A DNA stretch of 31,385 nucleotides from Candidatus Omnitrophota bacterium (GTDB taxonomy: Bacteria > Ratteibacteria > UBA8468 > B48-G9 > DSTR01), in assembly GCA_023818865.1 (NCBI GenBank), contig JAMWDF010000001.1:11682-43066 (forward strand), written 5' to 3'. Below, one piece after another: positions 17,544 to 25,192 of this stretch. The notes beneath the pieces are model-generated. The model was not told where the DNA came from, made no database searches, and saw only the letters and a list, made by a program, of their open reading frames with translations. The translations under genes were made by a program, and so were the position numbers. Each line of letters starts with the position of its first letter. Positions within the stretch are counted from its first letter, which is position 1.

Positions 17544-18338
17544 ATGCCAATACCTACACACCAAGAGATAGAGATTCCACTTTTACACCTGATAAATAGT
17601 GCCGGTGGTGAAATAAAACCCAAAGATGCTTATGTACCATTAGCAGACTATTTCAAACTTACAAGACAGGAGCGAGAACAACTTTTGCCAAACACACCTT
17701 ATAGAAAATTTGAAAATAGGGTCCATTGGGCTCGTTTGCGACTTGTTCATAAAGGTTTTCTTGATAAAAGTGTTCATGGTATCTGGAAAATAACAGAAAA
17801 AGGCAAAAAAAAACTTGCTGAATACGGTCTTTTAAATAAGCCATTTCCAAATACTTTTATACAACAAAAACCATCTGAAATTGAGCTAACCCAAGAACAA
17901 TCCGACTTAGTCTCGCAGGCAATCAATGAACTTTTGGCAGATGGGATAAAAAAATTCCCTGAGGATTTCTTAGATTGTAAAGAAACTAGATTCCAGGAAA
18001 TAACTGTTCCCGGCACTATATTGCAGTTAGACCGATACTACAAAGATACTATCGTTTCGCCCAAAGGCTATTTTCGTTATAAAGCTAAAAATCCGTCCGA
18101 AGCACTCTATATTTTATACTCAAACCATCTTGGACAGAAAACTATCAAGATACCTGCTGATAACCTAATTGTTTTCAAAACAGTGAAATCTTATGAAAAA
18201 TATATTCGCAACCTACAGTCGAAACTATTTGAAAAATTCTTGGAATTAACATCTGACGAGACAAAATCAGAAGTATTAACAAATAATGCTTTGGAAAAAC
18301 TCGATCTCAAAGTAAGAGGGGAGAATCATGGCGAATGA
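17544..18338 (+). CDS. Mrr_N winged-helix protein lacking a recognisable nuclease domain
   Basis: 264 residues. Residues 1-~93 match the Mrr_N winged-helix domain: MPIPTHQEIEIPLLHLI, LTRQEREQLLP, ENRVHWARLRLVHKGFLDK and GIWKITEKGKKKL are the family's conserved blocks. In full Mrr-type restriction enzymes a PD-(D/E)xK domain follows; here the C-terminal ~165 residues show none of its usual motifs and look like an uncharacterised alpha/beta module. AGAAGGAA precedes the start. The gene ends by overlapping the next, metabolic gene by 11 bases; its last residues (RGENHGE) are encoded by that gene's ribosome site and first codons, so it may be truncated at the junction. It is a likely DNA-sensing member of the cassette. 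Confidence 0.75.
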   Translation: MPIPTHQEIEIPLLHLINSAGGEIKPKDAYVPLADYFKLTRQEREQLLPNTPYRKFENRVHWARLRLVHKGFLDKSVHGIWKITEKGKKKLAEYGLLNKPFPNTFIQQKPSEIELTQEQSDLVSQAINELLADGIKKFPEDFLDCKETRFQEITVPGTILQLDRYYKDTIVSPKGYFRYKAKNPSEALYILYSNHLGQKTIKIPADNLIVFKTVKSYEKYIRNLQSKLFEKFLELTSDETKSEVLTNNALEKLDLKVRGENHGE

Positions 18339-19392
18339 AATTAGGTTTGGCATTGTCGGATTAGGCATGGGCCGGGGAAGGGCTAATCTCATCCCGGAAA
18401 CCTCTGGGGCTAAACTGGTGGCGGTGTGCGATATCTGGGAAGAAAGAGGCAAACTCGCCGAAAAAGAACTGGGTTGTGAGTGGATTAAAGATTATGACCA
18501 ACTGCTAAAAAGGGATGATATTGACGTGGTAGGTATCTTCACTCCCAGCGGCACCCATGGTCAGTTTCTCATCAAGGCGCTACAAGCCGGCAAACACGCT
18601 TTCACCACCAAACCGATGGATATTCGGGTAAAAGTTTGCGATGAAGCGATTGAGCTGGCGGAAAAAAAGGGACTGGTTCTGGCGGTAGATTTTGGGTTAC
18701 GCTATGAACCTGATAATCACCGGATTAAAGCAGCTCTTCAGCAGGGAGCAATCGGAAAACTGATTGCGGCGGAGATGTCGATGAAATGGTTCCGGGCGCA
18801 ATCCTATTATGACGGGGGCAAGCCAGCTGGTTGGCGAAGTCGGCTGGAAACAGAAGGCGGTTCTCTGGCTAACCAAGCGGTACATTTTCTGGATTTACTT
18901 CTCTTCTGGCTGGGACCAGTAAAAACAATTTACGGGAAAAAAGGAACTTTCGCTCACCGGATAGAAACTGAGGACACCTCTGCCGGAGTGGTAGAGTTCC
19001 AATCAGGAACCCTGGGAACTATCTTTTCCACCACCTGTAGTTTTCCCGGACAGGGTACCAGTATCACTCTCACTGGAAGCACTGGCTCGTTAGTTTGGCA
19101 TGACGGGAAGGTAAGTCTGTTTGAAAGAATGAAACAGCCAGCCGCTGCTGAAGGAGAGAAACCAGGCTATGTTCTTCCAGAGAATGCGCCAGCGCCAGAA
19201 CCGGAACAACTCAACCTGGTTGAATTTCCATCACCGAAAGACCTACCCAAAAACATTATTGAAGATATGGTAGCAGCAATCACTAGCGGTCAACCAGTCC
19301 AGTGTGATGGAAAAACCGGCCGGGAGTCAGTCGCCCTTTTCTGCGGTCTCTACCTATCTTCAGACACCAGCCAACCAGTAACTTTACCTTAA
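18328..19392 (+). CDS. Gfo/Idh/MocA family oxidoreductase (second copy, divergent)
   Basis: 354 residues with the Rossmann motif G11-L-G-M-G-R, acidic VCDIW after the second strand, and T94-K95-P96 in place of the usual E-K-P, keeping the catalytic lysine. GGSLANQAVHFLDLLLFWLG carries the conserved histidine helix of the substrate domain. The start at 18328 has AGAGGGGAG, which lies inside the end of the Mrr_N gene. Base composition switches back to GC-rich just here. It is a cytoplasmic NAD(P)-dependent sugar-type dehydrogenase. A DMT permease follows after 3 bases, probably in the same transcript. It is clearly different from the copy at 7904. Confidence 0.9.
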   Translation: MANEIRFGIVGLGMGRGRANLIPETSGAKLVAVCDIWEERGKLAEKELGCEWIKDYDQLLKRDDIDVVGIFTPSGTHGQFLIKALQAGKHAFTTKPMDIRVKVCDEAIELAEKKGLVLAVDFGLRYEPDNHRIKAALQQGAIGKLIAAEMSMKWFRAQSYYDGGKPAGWRSRLETEGGSLANQAVHFLDLLLFWLGPVKTIYGKKGTFAHRIETEDTSAGVVEFQSGTLGTIFSTTCSFPGQGTSITLTGSTGSLVWHDGKVSLFERMKQPAAAEGEKPGYVLPENAPAPEPEQLNLVEFPSPKDLPKNIIEDMVAAITSGQPVQCDGKTGRESVALFCGLYLSSDTSQPVTLP

Positions 19393-19395
19393 AAG

Positions 19396-20256
19396 ATGCC
19401 GCCCAGGCACATCGCCGTCTGGACAATGGTAGGTTCAGCAATGGTGTTTGCTGTAATGTCAGCTCTCTTGCGGCATGCGAGTTATCTTACTTCCTATCAG
19501 GCTTCTTTCTTCCGATTTACTATCGGTTTAGCTATCCTTGGGTCAATGGCTCTTTTTGGTAAAATAAAACTGGAATTCTCTCAGCACTTAATTCTTTTTT
19601 CCCGAGGTTTTTTTGGAGGAATCGGCGTCTTTCTTTTTTTCTTTTCCATCCAAAAGATTGGCCTGGGAGAGGGAACGGTCCTCAGTTACACCTTTCCTGT
19701 TTTTGGCACCATCGCCAGTGCTATTTACTTAAAAGAGAAGGTAAACCTGAAACAATGGCTGCTAATTTTCCTTTCTTTTTTCGGCATTTATCTGATCAGC
19801 CACCAGGGAGAAGGTTGGCTTTTTAGAATCAGTCTTTACCATTGGGTAGCCCTGCTGGGAGCCTTGAGTTCCGGAATCGCGGTGGTCTTTATCAAGAAAG
19901 CCCGGAGTACCAACTCTGCCTATACCATTTATTTGTCTCAATGCCTGGTTGGTTTCTGGCTGGTAATTCTGCCAGCGAGCCTGGAGCCTTTGAATATTAG
20001 ATTAGGTGGAGGACTGATTCTGGTCGCTATTGGTTTATGCTCAGCCGTTGCCCAGTTAATGATGACCCACGCATACGGCTATCTTTCGGTTTCCGCCGGT
20101 TCTACCATCAGTATGCTTGTTCCGGTATTTAACCTTTTACTTGGAGTTCTGCTTTTCCGAGAGAGTTTTAGTCTGAAAATAGCCTTGGGGGCGACTTTGG
20201 TGATTGTCTCCTGCAGCCTGATGTTAAAAGCCCAGGAAACACCGACACCCCCGTAA
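19396..20256 (+). CDS. EamA/DMT superfamily permease
   Basis: 286 residues and about ten hydrophobic segments, the normal size for a drug/metabolite transporter with two EamA repeats. Typical blocks are GSAMVFAVMSALLRHAS in the first helix, SFFRFTIGLAI, FSIQKIGLGEGTVLSYTFPVF at the end of the first repeat and SAGSTISMLVPVFNLLLGVL in the second. These proteins sit in the inner membrane and move small metabolites; the substrate is not predictable. It follows the oxidoreductase with a 3-base gap and no clear ribosome site, suggesting coupling. After it comes a 144-base gap before the next gene. Confidence 0.9.
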   Translation: MPPRHIAVWTMVGSAMVFAVMSALLRHASYLTSYQASFFRFTIGLAILGSMALFGKIKLEFSQHLILFSRGFFGGIGVFLFFFSIQKIGLGEGTVLSYTFPVFGTIASAIYLKEKVNLKQWLLIFLSFFGIYLISHQGEGWLFRISLYHWVALLGALSSGIAVVFIKKARSTNSAYTIYLSQCLVGFWLVILPASLEPLNIRLGGGLILVAIGLCSAVAQLMMTHAYGYLSVSAGSTISMLVPVFNLLLGVLLFRESFSLKIALGATLVIVSCSLMLKAQETPTPP

Positions 20257-20400
20257 GGAAATGAGACCATGGAGAATAAACTTTTTGGTTAGCTATCCTT
20301 CTCAGGCAGAAATTTCTTTCTCATCGGTAGTTTCTGTGCTACCTGTGATAATATATTTTGAGAAGGGCGAAAGAATAAGACTTAGTTATTAGGGGGAATT

Positions 20401-22923
20401 ATGAAGATAGCTGCTATAATTTCTTTCCTTAGCGCCATTTCTTTTCTGGAGGTAAGTATGGCGGCAGAACTGATTTTGTCTAAAGAAGGAAAGGCTCAAG
20501 CTAGTATTCTGTTGGATTCTTCCCCAACTAAAAGTGCGCAATTGGCTGCCTATGAACTCCAGTGGCATCTGAAAGAAATTACTGGCGCAGATTTTCCCAT
20601 TGTCAGGGATGAATCCCAAGCTCAGGGGATTGTTATTTCCTTGGGAGAAACCAGCCTCACCAGAAAGCGCGGGCTGATCAATATCAGTTTCCAGTCCCAG
20701 GAATATCTTATTCAGTTTCTTCCGAAGGTTCTGATTCTTATGGGTCGGGATAAAAAAGACCAGGGTGAGGTCGTTTATGATTTTCGTCAGAATGTTTATG
20801 CTTATCAAACCTGGCCGGGATTATGGGATGAACGGGGAACGATGTTCGCTGTTTATGATTTTCTGAGGGATTTTTGTGGAGTGCGGTGGTTTAATCCAAC
20901 TGAATTGGGCATGGTAATACCGAAAAAACCGACCCTAGTAGTGAAAGGTACCCGGATGAGGAGAAAACCATTTTTCCGGTATCGGTATGTTCCGCCTTCG
21001 CCTGAAGTTTATGATGCTTACACTGCCCTCTGGCCAGCCAAAAGCGAAGGATTTGCCACTTATGAATCAGCTGCCTATCCAGCGCTCCACCAGCAATTTA
21101 CCAATGTACATCAGTATAATATGGCTAAACGAAATATCATCATGCTTTTCTTCCACCGCAACAAGAATGGCGGAGAAAAGTATATGGCTAACCATTCTCT
21201 TTACAACTACTATCACCGCTTCTGGGAAAAGAATCCGGACAGACCGGAAATATTTGTGGAGAAAAAACCAGATTGGTTCGCTCAAGGATACCAGGGACTT
21301 CCACCCCAGTTGTGTTATACCCACCCTGAAGTAATCGCCCAGGTGGTTCAGGATGCCAGAGATTATTTTGACGGAAAGGGACTGCATCCTTTTTCTCTAA
21401 AGCCAATTGCTGACCGGAACGAGGCTTGGGGGGAAAACAACTTCTGTGTAGAGCCTATGGATAACAGCCTTTTCTGCCGCTGTGCCCGCTGCCAGGAATT
21501 GATAGGGCAAGGGAAAGAAAAAATGGCAGTTTTCTCCACTGGAGAGCACAGCGATTACTTTTTCTGGTTTGTCAACCAGGTAGCGAAGGAAGTGGAAAAG
21601 ACCCATCCGGACAAGTGGATTTCCACTCTGGCTTACATGACCCATACTTACCCGCATAAGAAGTTTAACCTGGAGCCAAATGTGGCGGTTCACTTCTGTT
21701 TTGCTTCTAACCGAATGCCTTACGCCAGGCAGGAGTACGAGAATGAGTTGAAAGCTCTAACGGCCTGGATGAAGTCCGGAGGAAAAAGGCCATACTTTCT
21801 CTGGCTTTATTATTGCTTCCCGGTAGAAATAGCCAACAATGGCAAGTTTCACTGCTTCCCCGGGTATTTTAGCCAGGTGATTGGCCAACAGTTCCGTCTT
21901 TTCCGTAAGCTTAAAATTCAGGGGATGTTTCATTGTGGTTATGGTCAGGAAGTAGAAGCCTATCTCACCTTCCGGTTGATGGACAATCCTGATTTGAGGG
22001 TCAACTCTCTTTTGGATGAGTATTTCCGACTTTATTATGGGAAGGCAGCTGCCCCAATGAAAAAATTTTACCTGGAAATTGAAAAAATCTATTGCGATCC
22101 AGCCAACTACCCAGAGAAACCTGCTCACCAGAATGCTCAGATTGCCTGGGGGAAATTAGGGACTTCAGAAAGGATGGCTTACCTTAAGCAACTAGTAGAG
22201 CAGGCAAAAATGCTCGCGGAAAGCCCAATAGAGAAAAAAAGGATAGCCCTGTTTGAATTGGCGACCTGGAAATATATGGAAACCGGCAGTCAGACCTTCC
22301 AGGTAAGGATGAAAGCGCCTATCCCAGAAATAAAAGCGATTCGGGTGTCCCCGGCGGCTGGAGACCCGGCCAGCATAGATTGGACGGCAGCCTGTTCTCT
22401 CTCTGAACCCTGGTATGACCGGGGAACAGACCGGCCAGCCGCCAGAAAATTCTCCGGGAAAATCTGCCATGACGGTGAATATCTTTACCTGGAATTGGTT
22501 GACCCCTGTCTGACCAGCCAACTGCGTGTCTCTCCCTCTGTTTCCTGTTACGATGACTGGGAACTGTTTGTCGCGACTGACCGAAGTTTACCTTACCGCC
22601 AATATCTCATTGGGCCAACTGGATTAGTGGTCGCTCTTTCCCATGGGGAAATTAACTGGCAGAAAAACGTGCCTTTAGAACCCCACAATGTCCGTGTAAT
22701 CTCAGACACCAAAGAGTCTGACCGCTGGGTCACTAGACTTTCTATTCCCTTAAAGACACTGCTTCCCAGACCTCTTTCCCCTGGTGATACTTTTTATCTC
22801 AACATCGTCCGGGTGAGCGGTCCGGCTTTTACCGGTACCGGCTCAATCGGGATTGACTCCTGGGTCTCCTTCTGTACAGTACATGATGTGGACCGGCTGG
22901 CTAAAATTCACTTGGAGCGTTAA
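20401..22923 (+). CDS. Secreted DUF4838 protein (alpha-glucuronidase-like) with C-terminal CBM9-like domain
   Basis: 840 residues. Residues 1-~21 form a signal peptide (hydrophobic stretch ending SMAAE). Residues ~25-190 resemble the GH67/GH20-type N-terminal domain (AAYELQWHLKEITGADFPIV, GTMFAVYDFLRDFCGVRWF). The central DUF4838 barrel holds a conserved Cys cluster C359-x-C361-x-x-C364 (LFCRCARCQ) just after VEPMDNS. Residues ~660-840 look like a CBM9-type beta-sandwich (KICHDGEYLYLELVDP, then DDWELFVATD). It likely acts on extracellular polysaccharide, perhaps uronic-acid or amino-sugar containing. AGGGGGAA precedes the start. Its stop interlocks with the convergent GH20-like gene. Family assignment is solid, activity is not shown. 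Confidence 0.8.
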   Translation: MKIAAIISFLSAISFLEVSMAAELILSKEGKAQASILLDSSPTKSAQLAAYELQWHLKEITGADFPIVRDESQAQGIVISLGETSLTRKRGLINISFQSQEYLIQFLPKVLILMGRDKKDQGEVVYDFRQNVYAYQTWPGLWDERGTMFAVYDFLRDFCGVRWFNPTELGMVIPKKPTLVVKGTRMRRKPFFRYRYVPPSPEVYDAYTALWPAKSEGFATYESAAYPALHQQFTNVHQYNMAKRNIIMLFFHRNKNGGEKYMANHSLYNYYHRFWEKNPDRPEIFVEKKPDWFAQGYQGLPPQLCYTHPEVIAQVVQDARDYFDGKGLHPFSLKPIADRNEAWGENNFCVEPMDNSLFCRCARCQELIGQGKEKMAVFSTGEHSDYFFWFVNQVAKEVEKTHPDKWISTLAYMTHTYPHKKFNLEPNVAVHFCFASNRMPYARQEYENELKALTAWMKSGGKRPYFLWLYYCFPVEIANNGKFHCFPGYFSQVIGQQFRLFRKLKIQGMFHCGYGQEVEAYLTFRLMDNPDLRVNSLLDEYFRLYYGKAAAPMKKFYLEIEKIYCDPANYPEKPAHQNAQIAWGKLGTSERMAYLKQLVEQAKMLAESPIEKKRIALFELATWKYMETGSQTFQVRMKAPIPEIKAIRVSPAAGDPASIDWTAACSLSEPWYDRGTDRPAARKFSGKICHDGEYLYLELVDPCLTSQLRVSPSVSCYDDWELFVATDRSLPYRQYLIGPTGLVVALSHGEINWQKNVPLEPHNVRVISDTKESDRWVTRLSIPLKTLLPRPLSPGDTFYLNIVRVSGPAFTGTGSIGIDSWVSFCTVHDVDRLAKIHLER

Positions 22924-24821
22924 GATTTCGTCAGGATGATTTCCAGAAGATGGATTTTTTCTGCCCTCTTGGTATCAAGAAAGGAAGCGGCGACATCCTG
23001 GTCGCCCAGCCAACACCAGCGACTATCATCCACCAAAACCATCTCTGGATGAAAAACCAGACCTTTTTTCCTGATTATCTTTGTCGGAACAAATACCCCT
23101 TTAGGAGTCACTAATTTCAAGTAAGTAAAACCAATCCCACCATAACCCCAGGCCTCTATTCTCACTTTCTCTGGCCGGGTACTGCTGGGTAACTGAGTAC
23201 CAAGAGTGAAATAAGGCGTCTGTCCTGGGTCTAACAGGTTTGGTTTAGGTACGCCTGAGTAAACCTGGTTCCAGGTATTCTTTCTCTTGTTCCACAATGA
23301 AATCCGGACTTTTTGGGCATTGTAAGCATCCGGCAAGAAGTAGTTAACCCAGAGAAAAGAAGGTGATTTATTTTCAACAAAGAGACGGAAAAAAGAAGTA
23401 AGATTCTCCTGGCAGAGGTCAAACTTTTCTGCCATTCTTTCTGAAGGCAGACCGGCTCGATGTTCTTGCCACTGTTCTATTCTTTTTTCTTTCAGTTCTT
23501 TTACCTGCTTCAAAGCCAGTTGGCCTAAAGACAAAAACCAGCGCTTTTCTTGGTCAGTAGCTGGACCAGACACACCGGCGACTGCCTGCCGGAGACGATG
23601 AGTGATACTCTCCTCTTGCAGCCGATTGAGGATATCTTCCAGTACCTTCTTGCCCAAGGAAGAAACTTTAGCCAAAAAAGGTAAGAGTTGCCGGTAAAGG
23701 TATTCCCGAACAAGAAATCTCTTGTTTTCCGAAGGAGTAAAGGAACCTCGGAGTAGCTCCTCTACCCTGCCAGGTAAGAAACAACTGCCCAGATACTGAC
23801 TAACTCTAACAGCTTCCAGAAAACCAGGGTCAGTTACCTGGAAAATCTCCTGGTTAACCTGATGGAATAACTTCACCGGGTCTTCAGGCCAACCATGTTG
23901 CCACAGCCGGCCAATATAAGCCAGGGTGGGATAATGCTCGTAAAGGAAACTGGTCCCTTTTTCCCAGGTAGTCAGATGGCCTCCTAAGGGTTTATATCGG
24001 TAGGCGTACCGGGTGAAAGTCTCTCCGTTAGCCGCACTCTTGTCAGCCGGCGCAATCAGATAGGAGAAGCCTAACTTATCATAGAGTTTGAGCCAATCTT
24101 CCCGGCGCCGGTTACAGAAATGAGCCCGGGGAATATCCACCAATTCATCATAAAGCCAGCAGCACAAAACAATATCCCGGGGAATCTCAAAAAGACACTG
24201 TCGGTAATGCTCAAACAGGTCATCCCACATAACCATCTTTTTGCCCAGTTTTCCGGTGACAAATCGGTGGGTCCGTTTCAAGTGGGCGGCAAAGATGTCT
24301 GACTGCGTTTCTCCCTTTTTGAGCCGGCGACGGCACAACGGACAGTAACCGATATCCCAGGATTCATCATTGCCGATGTGAAAGTAAGGCGAAGGAAAAA
24401 TGGCGGCAATTTCTGAGTAATAAGCCTCAAAAAAAGCATAGGTGGCTTCAAGAGAAGGACAAACCACTGATAATCGTCGAGAGAAACGACCTCTCCGGCC
24501 ATCCCGCAGTTCAGCCAGAGGAGCCAGGGCTGGATACCGGAGAAATTGTTCAGTATGACCCAAGTTGGAAACCACCGGGATAACCCCCATTCCTTTTCCA
24601 GAAGCGTAGGCAACAATCTCAGCCATTTCTTCCGGAGAATAACTGGCGTTTCTTGCCGGATAAGGAAAGCTCTTGGTCCTTACCCTGCCTTCAAGATAGA
24701 GAACCAGGTTGTTATACCCAAAGCCGCTGGCAAAATCAATAAATTCCTTGATAAACGGAAGAGTTTCCATCTGCCTGGCTAAATCCAACTGAACCGCTCT
24801 TATTTCCATTTTCCCGTGCAT
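22920..24821 (-). CDS. GH20-like glycoside hydrolase (beta-N-acetylhexosaminidase-like), cytoplasmic
   Basis: 633 residues without signal peptide. The barrel starts almost at the N-terminus (AVQLDLARQMETLPFIKEFI, FGYNNLVLYLEG), so the usual GH20 N-terminal domain is missing. The catalytic signature is H148-I-G-N-D152-E153-S-W, matching the GH20 H-x-G-x-D-E block, followed by C160-P-L-C163. SNLGHTEQFLRYP near 85-97 is another conserved barrel segment. The C-terminal ~200 residues form an extra domain that may bind substrate. The start at 24821 is favoured over the ATG at 24809 because GGGAG lies 6 bases before it. A -10-like TATAAT on this strand at 24892-24887 may serve it. GH20 acts by substrate-assisted catalysis on N-acetyl sugars; specificity is not certain. 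Confidence 0.75.
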   Translation of the reverse strand: MHGKMEIRAVQLDLARQMETLPFIKEFIDFASGFGYNNLVLYLEGRVRTKSFPYPARNASYSPEEMAEIVAYASGKGMGVIPVVSNLGHTEQFLRYPALAPLAELRDGRRGRFSRRLSVVCPSLEATYAFFEAYYSEIAAIFPSPYFHIGNDESWDIGYCPLCRRRLKKGETQSDIFAAHLKRTHRFVTGKLGKKMVMWDDLFEHYRQCLFEIPRDIVLCCWLYDELVDIPRAHFCNRRREDWLKLYDKLGFSYLIAPADKSAANGETFTRYAYRYKPLGGHLTTWEKGTSFLYEHYPTLAYIGRLWQHGWPEDPVKLFHQVNQEIFQVTDPGFLEAVRVSQYLGSCFLPGRVEELLRGSFTPSENKRFLVREYLYRQLLPFLAKVSSLGKKVLEDILNRLQEESITHRLRQAVAGVSGPATDQEKRWFLSLGQLALKQVKELKEKRIEQWQEHRAGLPSERMAEKFDLCQENLTSFFRLFVENKSPSFLWVNYFLPDAYNAQKVRISLWNKRKNTWNQVYSGVPKPNLLDPGQTPYFTLGTQLPSSTRPEKVRIEAWGYGGIGFTYLKLVTPKGVFVPTKIIRKKGLVFHPEMVLVDDSRWCWLGDQDVAASFLDTKRAEKIHLLEIILTKS

Positions 24822-24963
24822 TTCCTACTCCCTTCCTGTAGTTTTCTCTTTCCTCTAACCTGTCCGGCTTAATTTTTCTAAGAAAGATTATACCATTCTT
24901 TTTTCTGGGCACCATCTTTGAGTCTTTCCCTTATGGTTATCCTTCCTTGATTGACAGCAAGAG

Positions 24964-24992
24964 TTGACTCCCAGCAACTATCTGACTAAAAT
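24964..24992 (+). promoter_or_regulatory. Sigma70-type promoter for mgtE
   Basis: TTGACT (24964-24969) and TAAAAT (24987-24992) are separated by exactly 17 bases. Transcription from here would start near 24999 and give a 5' leader of about 195 bases before the mgtE start codon. Another TTGACA at 24951 has no -10 at suitable distance. Confidence 0.55.
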
Positions 24993-24998
24993 ATGTTT

Positions 24999-25192
24999 TG
25001 GGAAGGAAATTCGAAAAATGACTGAGAGGAATACTGAGACAGGAGAAGGAGGTCAGCCTCACCGTAAAACCGGAAAAGATTCTGGCGGTGAAGGCTGTTA
25101 CCGCTGGTCGTTGAAATTTGTAGCTAGTGCTCTGGTTTAACTCCTGCCTGGCTGGCCTTCTGCCTAGCCACCAGGCAGAGAAAGGGCCAGCC
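24999..25192 (+). promoter_or_regulatory. Structured 5' leader of mgtE with competing hairpins (riboswitch-like)
   Basis: Two strong stems are visible. Stem 1: CAGCCTCACCG (25054-25064) pairs with CGGTGAAGGCTG (25086-25097) with one bulged A, and CCGG/CTGG extends it inside. Stem 2: CTGCCTGG plus TGGC (25144-25156) pairs with GCCA plus CCAGGCAG (25167-25178), one bulged base, ending just before the ribosome site AAAGGG. An alternative pairing exists: GGCTGGCC (25150-25157) is perfectly complementary to GGCCAGCC (25185-25192), which touches the ribosome site and the start codon, and this excludes stem 2. Magnesium transporter genes are often controlled by leader RNAs such as the M-box. I do not see the M-box consensus, so the class is open. 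Confidence 0.5.

Noticed and set aside
17544..18338. Full Mrr restriction endonuclease
   Set aside because: Only the N-terminal winged helix is recognisable; no PD-(D/E)xK motif is visible in the C-terminal part.
24887..24915. Minus-strand promoter for the GH20-like gene
   Set aside because: TATAAT is perfect on the minus strand (24892-24887), but no acceptable -35 hexamer is found at 16-18 bases, so it was not listed as a feature.
24999..25192. M-box (ykoK) riboswitch for mgtE
   Set aside because: The conserved GGTGAGGCTCC-type core is not seen; only the gene context fits. Kept as an unclassified structured leader.
25127..25192. 22-residue N-terminal extension of MgtE from the ATG at 25127
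   Set aside because: It lies within the hairpin-rich leader, has no family similarity, and a ribosome site precedes the ATG at 25193.
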